From Glebionis coronaria (Eukaryota > Streptophyta > Magnoliopsida > Asterales > Asteraceae), in the NCBI GenBank assembly GCA_025667525.1, contig CM046876.1:570149469-570213468 (forward strand): a stretch of 64,000 bases of DNA, given 5' to 3'. Numbering within the stretch: position 1 is the first letter of the stretch; every line of letters begins with the position of its first letter. The notes under the pieces are model-generated. The model had not been told where the DNA came from and did not search any database. It worked only from the letters and a program-made list of their open reading frames with translations. This document shows positions 45,340-60,243 of this stretch, piece after piece. A program made the position numbers and the translations under genes.

Positions 45340-47136
45340 ATGGATTCTACTACAGAGTATCGTGTGATGAAGAACAACATCATGGTGGCGGGTAACAAAG
45401 AGAGACCACCAATACTTGTGTCTGGTCGATATGCACAATGGCAATCACGTTTTATTCGATATCTTGATACTAAACCAAATGATGATGTTCTACCCCGTTC
45501 CATCAAAGAAGGACCATACACTCTCACTACAATAATCATTCCTGCAACTCCAGCAACCGACTCGACGCCCGGTTCCGATGAGCAGACAATTAAGGAAACA
45601 TATGAGAACACTACAAACGAGAAATGTGCTTGGATTGATGCAGAGAAGGAAGCAATCTACTTGATTTTAAGTGGGATTGAGGATGATATTTACTCAACGG
45701 TTGATGCTTGCTCTACTGCAAAAGAAATGTGGTTTGCCATTGAACGCTTGCAACAAGGAGAATCACTTAACAAGCAAGATGTCAAAACAAACTTGTTCTA
45801 GAACTTTGGAAAGTTTACTTCATTGGACGGAGAATCGATTGATTCATATTACTCCAGATTCTACAAGATGATGAATGACATGACACGAAACAACTTGGAA
45901 GTCTCCACCATGCAAGTCAATGTGCAATTTCTACAGCAACTTCAACCAGAGTGGACACGATTTGTAACGTTGGTGAAACAACAAAATAAGTTAGACGAGG
46001 TCAACTATCACACGCTCTTTGACATTTTGAAACAATTTTAGAATGAGGCAAAGCAACTTCGAGCTGAACGGGTAGCAAAGACTGCTAATCCACTTGCTTT
46101 GGTGTCTACTACTCAAGATTATCCAAATCATCGCTCTCGTGCTCAAAAGTCATACTCTATTCAATCATCATCACCAAGATAGTCCACTGCATCCAAGACA
46201 TCTGCTCCCACAAGATCAAGAGGTAAAGAGCCTAGAGCACCATCACCACAATCTGAGCACTCAACCAAAGAAGATAGTGATGAAGAACAAGCTCAGAAGG
46301 ATAGGGAAATGGAGCAACAAATTGCTTTCATCATGAAATCTTACAAAAAGATTTACAAACCCACCAACAACAACCTCCGAACTTCATCTAATACGCGCAA
46401 CCGATATGTTGAGAGCCCTCTAAGATATGATACACGTAGGCGTGGGGAGAGTCCTTCAAGGTATGATCGACGTAATCCAACGCATGTTGAGGGTTCTACA
46501 AGTTATGATCAACAACCTGCTACTTATGATAATCGGAGGGCTGTTACTGTTACTGGGAATAGGGAAACGGTTTGTACTCAAGTGGTTCAGCAAAGTGGGA
46601 TTCAGTGTTATAATTGCAATGGATTTGGGCATATGGCAAAGGAATGCAGAAAGACGAAACGGGTTAAGGGTTATGCATATCATAAGGAGAAAATGTTGCT
46701 ATGCAAGAAGATGGATGCAGGGGTCAAATTGTCGGTAGAGGAAGGAGCAAGGCTTGATGACACTGATGATGAAGTCTCTAACCAAGAACTCGAAGCACAT
46801 TACTCGTACATGGCAAAGGTTGAAGAAGTTCTCAAAGTCACTGAAGATGACAATGGTCCTATCTTTGATACTGAGCCAATCGATAAGGTAAATACTGACG
46901 ACGAATATAATGTGTTTGGTGATATTCATGAGCATAGTGAGCTTCCAACAACCATTACTGACACATGTATGATGGAAACGGTTGATAGCAATACCATACC
47001 CGATTCATCAGACATGTACAATAATGAGTCTGACGATGATCAGCATGCAAATGAGTATGATGATCTACTTCTTCAACAAGAGTTGTGTGTGCAACAACAA
47101 CTAACTCTGCTTCAATACACAAAAGTTCTTCACTAA
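45340..47136 (+). pseudogene. Element C: Ty1/copia gag with three amber stops
   Basis: Reads in one frame from MDSTTEYRVM at 45340 to a stop at 47134. The N-terminal gag domain has the YAQWQSRFIRYLD stretch. The UBN2-type core follows (AKEMWFAIERLQQGESLN, then a SLDGESIDSYYSRFYKMMND region). A CCHC zinc knuckle (CYNCNGFGHMAKEC) lies at about 46608-46650, and the tail is acidic. Three in-frame TAG codons interrupt it (about 45799, 46039 and 46180), each at a place where CAG (Gln) would fit. No protease, integrase or RT follows, so pol is absent or deleted. Non-autonomous and inactive as it stands. Confidence 0.88.
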
Positions 47137-49477
47137 CTACGTTAGAATCCTCACCAGATGCAAGAGCAACGACTGCTTGTGCTTTTGTCAATGGCTTAGT
47201 TGGCTGAAAGGGAGAAATTTTACTATTTCAAAGTAGTAGAAAATCGAGACAACTTTCTAATAGCAGCCCCTAGTGACAGCCACTAACATTCCTAATAATA
47301 CGCCATCCAAACAGCCCCTCATTGCTATATGTGCTGCAATAATTATACTTCGTGTAAGAAAAGAAAAAAAACCATGGAAAATACCTCCATTTTCTGAACT
47401 TTCAAGAAATGAAGCAATTTCCATTTATAGACGACTAGACGAATACCCGCGCATAGCGGTGGAATTGCCTGACGACAGATAATTAACGGTATGTTATATA
47501 ATTAATTAACAATATGTTACGACAATTTGAAATTACAATTTTCAATTGAACCTGGTCAATTACTAATAGAAAAGGTTCATAGTGTAAGTTGAACCTGCCC
47601 GCTTAAGGTCTGTCATATGAATTAGGTCAATGCTTTCATGTAGTTGGGCTGTTTTGTTGGCTTGACTTTCATATTTTAGTTTTAACTGGACACAACAAAA
47701 GTTTTTTTATCTTTTGCAAAATTGGAACTGGTTCTTTTTTTGTTGTTGTGTACCTCCAAGTCGTCAAGACACTAATCTATTACGTATAAGCGTGCAAATG
47801 AAGTATTATCATCTTTCGACCAACCAGATTGTTCCTATCATGTTTTTTGTTGTGATCCATGTCTAGGGTTTTTGTGACAATCCGTCAATTTATGGTTGAT
47901 ACTTTATTCTCAAGTATTATTTAGAAACATTATTTTAATGTTATATTATGAACTCACTCATTTATGGGAAGAAATTTGGATTTACGTCTTGAAGTAGCAT
48001 CGACTACGTCTAAACCGGAGGATTCTACGTCACGTACTTACGTTTACATACACCGTTTTTGGTAACAGTCCGACATTTTAGGAAAATAAATTTATCCGTG
48101 AATATTATTTTGAGATTTTAAATTTGTGTTGGTTCATAAACTCACAAATTTACGAGAAGAGACTAGGACTTACGATTATAATTTAACGTCCATTACGACT
48201 AAACCAGAAACCTTAGGATTACGTATTTACGTTTTTGAACTCCGTTTTTGATGAGACAATTTTTATTAGATTCGTTTTGTGCCGTTGATTCATAATTTAT
48301 AAAAACGTTTTTCGTAAAACGATCCGAGGGCACGCAAATCGAGGAAACTAGAATCGAGGAATACCCGTAAATTAGTGGGATGAGACAAAACAAGTTTTGT
48401 CCCACCCCACTCAAAAGGGACAGCCAAAACCATGACACACACCTTATGATGTGTCAAAGTTTTTAACTAACAAGCTAACACTTGTTAGCTAAAGCTTAAC
48501 AAGTAAGCTATCACACCTCAAAACCATCCAACACAAACCATTTCTCCTAAACATACATGCAAAACCACTCTCATCCTCCCTTTTCTCTCTCTCTATTCCG
48601 TCCCAAAATCAAGAACAAACACCCTTTTTGATCAATTTTTGCCATAAACTTTGTGTTATATACACATATGATGATGCCCCTTTGAAGCTTTGTTGATTGG
48701 TGATCAATATAACATCCAAGGAGGTGATTTGATGATGTCCTAGGGCTGATTTCTATAAGAAGTTTACAAAGATTGGTGGTCTTCAAAGTTGGTGTTGATC
48801 TATCACAAGTTTTTCCATCAAAATCCAAGCCTTGATCATAACCTACACAATCTTGGTGGTATAGAGATTATTATTCCTATCATTTTGTTATTTTGATTAT
48901 GTAATCTTGTATTTTCTTTATTTATGTATATGTATATGATGATGAATGATGATTAAAAATATTATGTGGGGATTTGGTGTTGATAGATTTGATTAAAAAT
49001 GATTAAAAGTTATATGAAAGAATGATAAAATCTAGCTTAAACAAGTAGGTTGTATAAAACAGAAGATGACCATATGATAACTTGTAAAAATGGCATAGAT
49101 TACTTGATATACAGTAAGTAATAAGTCTTATACATATGTGAGAGTTGGCCATGCAATGGAATCCTAAAAATGAGTGAGATATGATCAAAAAGAGATTGGA
49201 GTGCAAATCTGCATACACTGTTTTGGACGAATTTATTAAAATACTTAGAGGTTGATTCATCAGTAGCTATAAAGGAGTTAAATGAAGCACATATCATGTA
49301 GTTTCTGTCATAAAAATTTGAGGTCCTATCTCATTATAGAACTCTAGATATGGACATTTTAGTGAACTTAAAATTTAGAACTGATTTTGTAAATAAATAG
49401 TATATAATATAAGCACTCAAAAATTTATATAAAATATACATATATAAAACCCACTAGTTGATAATAATTATAAATAA
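47137..49477. other. AT-rich intergenic region, LTR-like fragments
   Basis: No supportable gene. Two imperfect tandem copies of a unit with TTACGT...CTAAACC...CCGTTTTTG lie at about 47960-48110 and 48130-48270. A stretch of gypsy-LTR character (48290-48960) contains CTTTGTGTTATATACACA and GAGGTGATTTGATGATG. No borders can be set. Confidence 0.45.

Positions 49478-51378
<1,901 letters not shown>

Positions 51379-51457
<79 letters not shown>
51379..51457. repeat. (TA)n microsatellite, about 80 bp
   Basis: A pure TA array directly at the right end of the element at 49623-51378. Confidence 0.97.
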
Positions 51458-51459
<2 letters not shown>

Positions 51460-52770
51460 ATATTAAAATGGGACATGTTATATAAAATACAAGTATAAAT
51501 GTTTTTCCAAGTTATAAAACTATATACCTAAGTTTTACGTCTTTTCGGCTAAAACCGAAATATTAACGTTTTTGTCAAATAAAACTTAGATGGTCGGACC
51601 CGTCTAATGTAAACTTTTATAAACTCACATACTGATATATAAACTTATATAACAAGTAAAAACCGATAAAACCCGAACTTTACAACATGTAAACATTAAC
51701 GGGCCAACGTAGCCTTATTGGACTATAAATCCAACTAGTTTGGTAAATCACTAATGGACTTACTCATTGGGCTTAACCCACTTGTGCCTAACATGTGAGT
51801 ATGGGTCTAATATTAAAAGTATAATTAGGCTAATGTAATATATTGGGCTTGTAATGGGCCCATTAGGCCTCAAAATGTAAATAAATTGAACTAATGAAAC
51901 AAGTATAAAAGTTAAAATTTTGATTTTTTTTAATATTAGAAGCTTGAGGTCATTCTAATCCTTATGTTTATTCTTGTGTAATCTGTCAAACATTTTATAT
52001 AGCCTATCTTTGAGGTAATATTAAGAGTAACTTTGTATTGACTTGAGGTTTAATTTGCCATAATTTTGATTTTATTTTGAATGTTTGCTAATTTTTGTTA
52101 ACAGAGTTACAATTTGTCTAATTTTTACTCTTCTTTTATTTTTTGTTGATGACTAGGCAAGAAGAGTATGAGTTTTGCTATTTGTTACGGTGGATCTTTT
52201 CATAATGTTTCTACGTCAACTTATCTTGGACAAACACCTTCCATATTTCAGCATGATCGAGGTGAGCTTGGACATAAAGTTATGTTTATTAGATATGATT
52301 ATACAACAAACTATTAAATGTACAAAAAAATCAAGCTCAGAATTAGTTGGGAAATCATATAAATCGTTTAAAAGATACGTCTGCTATTGATGTTTTAATT
52401 TTTTTCGTGATTCATTAATTTAAAAAAGTTTTTGATAGGTTATGCAATTATAGATACTTGCATTTTTAAATAACCTTATTCTTATTGTAGTGTTTGCGCA
52501 CTTACTAAAACTATTTTATACTAGGATTAATCTATAATGGGCTGAGGAGATATCATGTAATGTGAATGTAGTACAGCTTACTTAGTACTCAATAGGTTGG
52601 AAGTTGGATAATAAAAATGTGGAAACATTAGTCTTATATAAATACTATAAAAAGCCAAGGGAAATTATATTTCCATATCTTCAAGAGATTACTAATAAAA
52701 ATAAACATTAGCTTATTACTGATATATCTTAAATAAGTTGGTCGTAATCTTTATCAAAAAATGTTGCCAA
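51458..52770. other. AT-rich intergenic region
   Basis: No gene that I can support. A short plus-strand stretch at about 52165-52310 (FAICYGGSFHNVSTSTYLGQ) might be a scrap of a transposase-like protein, but it is too short to assign. The first 450 bp have gypsy-LTR-like character. Confidence 0.4.
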
Positions 52771-52779
52771 TAAAATAAC

Positions 52780-52956
52780 GAGAAATACTACATCCACAAA
52801 CAACCTACAAACTAATATCCACAAAGAGGATGTGACATATTTTTATTGGGTTAATCAAATACAAGAGAGAAATGATACAAAAAGCCACCAATGAATACAT
52901 GCAACATACTCTTTGTGGATATTAGTTTGTGGGTTGTTTGTGAATGTAAAAAACTC
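52780..52956. mobile_element. MITE with long inverted repeats and 8-bp target duplication (hAT-type)
   Basis: A 177-bp element. Its ends form inverted repeats of about 48 bp (inner part CACAAACAACCTACAAACTA; the other arm differs at a few bases). It is flanked by TAAAATAA at 52771-52778 and 52957-52964. An 8-bp duplication is the hAT hallmark. No coding capacity. Confidence 0.85.
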
Positions 52957-53227
52957 TAAAATAATTGAAATTGAAGCTCAACTCAACTGTTAAACTATTA
53001 CCGTTTGTTGTGAATCTGGAAGAACTTCTTGGGGCAATTTATTGGTGGGAAAATTCTTAAAATGCCTCAAAGTGTAACTTCATTTCCTAAAATGCACCGA
53101 CCAAATGAAAAATTCCCAAAATGTCTTATGCAACCTATGCAGTTTGAATAAAAATATGAAAAGTGTACTTTTATTTCTTATGACAAATGTCAGAATGTGT
53201 CATAAAAAGTACATGTGTGTAAGTGCT

Positions 53228-53538
53228 TGTAGGATATGTAAATCTTGCTTATGTTTTAGAGAGAGAAAGATAGATGATTTCACACTTCTAGAGAGAGAAA
53301 GTTTAAGAACTATGTGTTATTTGAAAATGAAATCACCACCCTCTCCATCAAAGGAGAGGGTTTATATACCCAAGCCCATGAGATGGGCTTGGGCTTACAT
53401 CAGGCCGCATGCCCATACGTTTCATGGGCTCGGTTTTGGACTTTGTTTAATAAATGTAAATAACTAAACTACGAGCTATTACATGGACTATTGTTGGAGT
53501 GATCGATCCTTTCTAATACGTAAAACGTATTTTCAACA
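53228..53538 (-). repeat. Copia D, 3' LTR
   Basis: It probably begins TGTAGGATATG and ends TTTTCAACA, next to a minus-strand purine tract, the same arrangement as in element A. The left border is less certain because the other LTR is outside the window. TATATAAA (minus strand, 53361-53368) adjoins a stem with arms CCCTCTCC and GGAGAGGG at 53339-53360. Confidence 0.65.
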
Positions 53539-56393
53539 ATCTCCCTCTAAGGGAGGTCACTCCAAACAAGGGCGTTACCCAAGTTACAATAATAAAATAA
53601 ACCTAGCATACTATGCTTGTCTTGAGCTCGTAGTCTTCGTCTTTCTTTTCTTTTTCTTTTCTGGTGAACATGCTGATGTGATCTTTGATATCAATCTTTA
53701 GCATAGATCTCTTGCCTTGATCTTGTGCATCCTTCACTAATGATCTTCGCCTCTTCGTGACATCACGCCTCACATACTTATACCTTTGTAATTCTTGAAA
53801 GCTTCAGAGTTCGATACAACGGAAGACTTGTCTTTTAGGCTTTCTAGAATTAGATGAAATATTAAGTGCATAAAGTATAGGCATGCGGGGACGACTTCTT
53901 CTTGGATTCCGCAACACCACCGTCTTCAAATCCCGCAACATAAGTAGACACGAACAAAATGGCTTTGAACATTTCATTCTAATTCGGTAGCATTTTACCT
54001 CCGGTCGGTGAAGAACGTTGGACGATATAAAATATCGTACTTGTGGCAGGTAAATTTAATTAAAAATCTCATTGACAAGATTTCGCGGGTAAACCCATTC
54101 TCTTTACTCGACCGTCCAAAGCTGACTGCGAACGTAAAGAGTGAATCATTTGAATAAAATTATCCGCATGATTGAAACCGTCAATTCTGATTCCTGGAAC
54201 AAGTTTGATTCATTAAAGAATCGCACCATCGTTGCTTTCCAGTTGTCACGAGCTTGATTCATATTGAATCTTGCAAGTTACCTACCAAGTGTTGTTCAAG
54301 GTTAACACTAGAAGGATTTACACTCATCACTGTGAACACTAAGGTATCACTCTGAGTGTTCTGGCAAGATCACTTAGATATTGCGTAGAGGCCTGGAACG
54401 TGTTTAAGTTCAGCTAAGAATTAAACCACTGTTGCTTTCCAGTTATCACAAGTTTGATTCATAAAGAATCGCACAAGTCACCTACCATGATCTTTTTGAT
54501 ATTCGCTCAAGAAGGATTTCCATCTTCATTGTAAATACTTTCGTATTACTCGGATGTTCAGGCAAGATCATGAAGAATTTGCGTGGGACTCTTAAGATCT
54601 TTCTTACTTTTAACAGTGTGTGAAGAAGCAAGGAATTATGAAAGTGTGTCCTAATGAGATATTTGATGATCTCAAATGGCTCTAGACTCGATCGTGCACT
54701 TTGGATTTTAGTGATCGGAGGCTGGAGAGGAGTGCCACCTTTTCAATATCAATTTATTCAGAGTGAATAAATCAATAGATAATGCGTTGTCTCCGCGTGA
54801 TTAAAACAAATATCTTTTAAGAGATATCTGAGTTAGTTGGGATGGGTTGTGCATTGCATCATTGGGTCTATGATGTCTATCTTCAATATCAAGAATCATT
54901 AAAAATGATCTCAATAGCATATGTATTGACCCGGTTTCTGCCTAAGGTTGTAAGGAGGGCTTCTTTCTTTACACCCTTTATCTTTACAATTCTTTTTCAT
55001 TCTTCAACCCCTTCAATGCTTACCAATACGTCATAACTAGCACCTTGTTGTGATTGTTCTAGTGCTAACTTAAGTATTTGGTCGACATTCGGCTACGTTC
55101 ACAATCTTTCTCCATCTTTCTTAAGGACTACTATTTCTAGCTATGGAATGTCCTTGGGAAAATTCCTCCGGTTTTGGAAGAATCATAGGACTTAACCTAT
55201 CCTACCATCCTTATGTCACCACAATCTTCATCGTCGTGAAATAAACGGGTTGTGGGTAAGTATAAATCACCATGAAATCCATTTTGAATTGCAAATCCGT
55301 TTTGCTCCCCCTTAACATATGCCACGATATTCGAAAACATTTTGCACATGTCGGGGCCATTACGTTAAGTCAAACCATTATTGATAATTTCCCATATTAA
55401 ATCACATTTTCTCCCCCATATTAAAAATATTAACCCAATCGATGTTTTTAATATCAATTGATTTAATGAAGTTTTAACAGAGGTTTTGGGAAGAAAAATG
55501 CAAGTCCGTTTTATCTTCATGATACCAAATGTATGAGATATGATACCGATTTGTAACATGATCACATATTCACCATATTAGAAATTTTTTTTGACAAGGT
55601 TTGACCTGATTGATGAGAACATCATATGATAAGATCAAATGGTTCTTGTCAGTATATGTTGGTCGCCTCGTCACGTCTGAAGTCATCTCATGACACCACG
55701 TGTACGATTGGTATTGTTGTCTTGACACCAATTAGTGAGCTTGGCACTTTCGACATCGAAGATTCTGAATGCTTGACAATTGACCCCCCTCAATTGTTGA
55801 CCCGTGTTCTACTGAAAGAGCTGTAGTCGTCGGTTGAGTAGTCGCATCGTCGAGTATGTAGATACCAATTGTAGATTGCTATGGTTGTAGAGATGATAGC
55901 TTCATAAAAACAAGACTTCTCTTGTTTTAACAAATAAACGCACTGATGCATACATAGATTTGTGTTAGACCAAGTTATAAAGTATACTTGATCCCTTACA
56001 AGGTTTTAAAGTAAACCTTGCCCGAGAAAATTAATTCCCGCTGTTGAGCCAAAGTTTTCATAAGAAATACTTGACTTTAATATGAAAAACGGGTTGCAGT
56101 CTGAAATAACTACAAGCCAGAAGGGCATGTTTTATGAAATATGTACAACTGTTGTACGAACTCTATTTATGGTGCCGTGTCGATATTAATCAACATTTCT
56201 AAGGCCGTAAATATTATCATACCAAAAGACATGCCTTTGAAAAATAAAGTAAAAAACATTTTTGGATTTTTCTGAATTTTTCAATTTTTATGGTTTTTAT
56301 ATGGTTTTATATTTTGTATTTTGCTTTTGTGGATAAAAATATAAACAATATATACAGATGATCACCAAGGATACGGAGAATAATTTATCATCA
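53539..56393 (-). other. Copia D, long 3' untranslated region
   Basis: 2.86 kb between the RNase H stop and the LTR has no supported gene. An imperfect tandem duplication of about 200 bp is present (units starting CCTGGAAC at about 54194 and 54391, both with TTGCTTTCCAGTT). Tracts of CTCCCCC type recur at about 55302 and 55411. Confidence 0.75.
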
Positions 56394-57996
56394 CTATTCT
56401 TTCGCTTCATCTGCCAATTCCTTTAGAGTCTCAGGCGAGAAGGTTCTCATTCCTAGCTTGTCGGCTAAAAATTCAATTCGAGTGCGATCTAAAGCCTTCG
56501 TGAAAATAACCGCCAATTGATACTCAGATCGGACAAAGTAAAGCTCTATTACTCCATTTTCCACTTGCTCCTTGATGAAGCGGTAGCGAATGTCAATGTT
56601 CTTCGACCGGGAGAATTGAACGTTGTTGCAGCATAAGGCAATTGAACTCTTGTTGTCACAGTACATCGGAATTTTGTTGAAACCTAGACCATAGTCGGTT
56701 AATTGCGATCTCATCCAAAGAATTTGAGCACAGCAACCGGACATAGCTATGTATTCTGCTTCCGTACTTGAAATTGCAGCGCTTTTCTGCCTTTTCGATG
56801 CCCAACTGATTAATCGATCTCCTAGTAGTTGCAAAGTTCCACTCGTGCTACGTCTTGTATCTTGACAACCCGCATGATCCGCATCTGCATATGCCATTAG
56901 TGCAATCGAGGAGTCCTTCGAATACCAAAGTCCCCGATTAATGGTTCCCTTAAGGTACCGAAAGATCTGTTTAACAGTAGCTAAGTGTAACTCGGTAGGC
57001 CTAGTTTGATACCGAGCACACATACATATAGCAAACTGAAGATCGGGTCGACTAGCTGTGATATACAAAAGAGTACCGATCATACCACGATAAAGTGTCG
57101 GATCAACGGCAACTCCATGTGGATCTGCATCAAGCTTAGTTCGTTCCACCATTGGAGTATCAACGGGGTCGCAAGATTCCATCTTATATTTCTTAAGAGA
57201 TTCAAGGGCATACTTTGATTGATTGATAAAGATGCCTCTGGGACTCTGAGATATCTGAAGACCTAAGAAGAATGATACCTTGCCCATCATTGACATCTTA
57301 AACTTGGAAGACATGAGTGTCCCAAACTCATCAGATAAGGTTTGGGTCGAGGATGCAAATATAATATCATCAACATATATTTGTACCATAATCATATCTT
57401 TACCTCGTTTCTGAATGAACAACGTGGGATCCACCTTGCCTTTAGCGAAGCCTTGCGTAATGAGGAATTGTGACAATAGATCATACCATGCGTGTGGAGC
57501 TTTGCTTCAACCCATATAGAGCCTTCTTAAGCTTGTACACATGATTAGGATAATTAGGATTCACAAAACCATCCAGTTGTTGAACATAGACCTCTTCCTT
57601 GATTTCACCATTAAGAAATGCCGTCTTCACATCCATCTGACAGACGATCATATTCATATGGGATGCATAAGCGAGGAATAGTCTAATAGCTTCCAAACGG
57701 GCAACATGTGCAAAGGATTCCATAAAGTCGATGCCCAATAATTGCTTGTATCCACGAGCTACTAGTCGAGCTTTGTTCTTCAATATTCCGCCTAACTCGT
57801 CGAGTTTCACCTTGTAAACCCATTTCAAAGTGAGTAACTGCACTTGATCCGGGCATGGGACAAGTTCCCATACTTCAAGACGTATAAATTCATTAAGTTC
57901 TTCTTGCATAGCTTCTATCCAACAGGATTGAGTAAAAGCTTCTTGCCATGTCTTAGGTTCAGCTTCAGTGAGAAAAGCATCAAAATGACAAAACAT
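56394..57996 (-). pseudogene. Copia D: reverse transcriptase and RNase H
   Basis: Two open segments on the minus strand. 57481-57996 carries the RT N-terminal half ([46 protein letters not shown]). A frameshift at about 57478 separates it from 56394-57476, which is intact for 360 codons. That second segment holds the YVDDIIFA active site, the [11 protein letters not shown] connection, [17 protein letters not shown] and [13 protein letters not shown] of RNase H, and the C-terminal region ending LADEAKE. ADIF is changed to AVIF in the RNase H tail. The frameshift would prevent a full polyprotein. Confidence 0.93.
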
Positions 57997-58011
57997 TGCA
58001 TTTTCTTGTAA

Positions 58012-60218
58012 CTAACTTCGTGTGGATACCGGACGATTAGAGTCACCAATAATAGAATCTATAGGATGATCCTTTGTCCACTTGCTGTCATGTTCACGAA
58101 TCCGTGGATTGGAGTAGACAGTAGAAGGAGCTTCCTCTGACGTGGACGACCCGGCTAGATTAGAGTCGGGAATTGGTACACCAAAGAATGGAAGTTCACG
58201 CATTTGAGCGAATTCCAAATCGTGATCATCATCATCATCCTCTTCATCATCAATAGACATGACATGGGTAGTTGAATCATGTGTTGGTTGAGAATTACTC
58301 GTTGAAGGTATATCTTGACCAATTGTAGGTGCAGATGTGTCTGATTGTGCTTCGGTTGCTGGAGCGACAACTTCGGTTACCGGAGCTATTACCTCAGGTT
58401 CTGGAGCAACAATACTTGGAAGAGTAAAGAATTCATCAAAGAACGGTTGAAACAACGTATCCCATTCATTCCTAGTAGGTGGTGTAAATGATGATGAAGT
58501 AGGGTTATTTGGGACAAGACCAGAGCTAATGTTGTTGGGTCCCATTTCATGAAGTGCGGGTTCAGAGCTGCTTTGCTCAGAAGCCATTGCTGTCAGCTCA
58601 TCAAAATCAACATTCATAGTTCGAGGATCTTGCGAGAGTTACGGTTGTAGATTCGGTATGCCTTCTTTGCGGGGTGCGTAACCAATGAAAATACCAATAT
58701 CAGCCTTTGGTGGAAGTTTTCCCAAATTGTCACCATCATTATTTGGATAGCAAAGAGAACCAAATACATGAAGATATGATAAATCTGGTACTTTTCCATG
58801 GAGAAGCTCATAAGGTGTTTTACCATGGCGTTTACGAATTAGTGACCGGTTTTGGGTGTACACTGATGTAGATACTGCTTCTGCCCATAAAAACAACGGA
58901 GCCTTTGCGTAAATTAACATCGTTCGAGCAACTTCCATAAGTGTGCGATTTCGCCTTTCAACGACACTGTTTTGTTGTGGAGTGCGTGCAACGGATGTTT
59001 CATGAGATATGCCAACTTCTTCATATCAATCACGCAAGATTTGATTCACAAATTCAGTTCCATTATCTGTACGAATGCGTCGGACAATAGTGTTGAGACG
59101 CACTTGAATCATCTTGAGAAATCCGATGATGAATTTCGGTGTCTCATTTTTTGTTGTAAGAAATTTCACCCATGTAAACCGAGAGTAATCATCCACAATG
59201 ACGAGTATGTACCTTTTACCACTAAGACTTTCAACACGCATTGGCCCACACTGATCCATATGCAACAGATAAAGTTTCTCTTGTTTGGTGTCTTTAGTCT
59301 TGGGTTTGTATGATTTCTTAGTGCTTTTTCCCATTGTACACGCGGAACACAAATGATCCTTGTGAAATGAAAGTTTAGGAAGACCACGAACAAGTTCATT
59401 TTTCGCCAAATGATTAATAGCGTCAAAGTTAAGATGAGATAACCGTCGATGCCATAACCATGACTTAGTCTTCGATGCTCTAGAGAGAAGACATACGGGA
59501 GAAGCGGCCATCATATCTTGTAGAGACAAAGTGTACAAATTATTCCCTCGATTACCTTTCAATAAATCAACCCCTTCCAAATTACGAATGAAGCAGGTAT
59601 GCTCTCGAAAAGCAACTTCTAGGTTTGCATCACAAAATTGTCCCACAGAAAATAAGTTGTGACCGAGACCTTCCACATAATACACTCTTGAAATTATAAC
59701 ATTCCCAATATGATATTCACCGTAACCCATTATCTTTGCAATATGATCATTTCCAAATCGAACCGTACCAAGAAACTTGCTGACGAAATTTCTAAGCTGA
59801 GAGCGATCTCCGGTCATATGTTTAGAGCAACCAGAGTCCAAATACCAGAGAACAATTTGGACCACCTGTTTTCAATAACAACAGTAGACAATGCATTAGA
59901 AACTATTGGTTCTGGAGGGTTAGCAGATACAGATATAATATTATCAGAATTGCTAACATTTGTGTGACCCTTAGATTTCTTGCGTTTTCTAATGTGAGTT
60001 TTAGCACTAACAGGTTTTACTGTTCCAACTTTCTTAGGTTTTGGATTATTAGCGGGCACTACAGTGGGAGTAGACCTATTTAAAGGGCACTTGTTTCCTA
60101 CAGTAGTGTTGGTGTTCCTAGTTAAAGGACACGCTTGTGTTTTGGTAGCCTTGGTACTCCTAGTTAAAGGGCACGCTTTCTTCGCTTTAGTGGGAGTGAT
60201 CCTAGTTAAAGGGCACAT
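58012..60218 (-). pseudogene. Copia D: protease, GAG-pre-integrase, integrase and linker
   Basis: Minus strand. 59026-59865 reads YLDSGCSKHMTGDRSQL (protease/zinc region), then the GAG-pre-integrase (SWLWHRRLSHLNFDAINHLA), then the integrase core (VDDYSRFTWVKF, RTDNGTEFV) to a TGA. 58639-58938 continues the integrase (MLIYAKAPLFLWAEAV, GKTPYELLHGKVPDL). A frameshift near 58660 and a one-base loss near 58617 precede the Ser/Pro-rich linker 58012-58617. The upstream frame 59814-60218 contains four CPLTR/CPLNR repeats and shifts frame near 59865. Several lesions; inactive. Confidence 0.92.
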
Positions 60219-60243
60219 ATTTCCTACTATAGTGAAAGTTCTA

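Noticed and set aside
52165..52310. Possible transposase N-terminus (FAICYGGSFHNVS...)
   Set aside because: Too short and without catalytic residues; could be chance.
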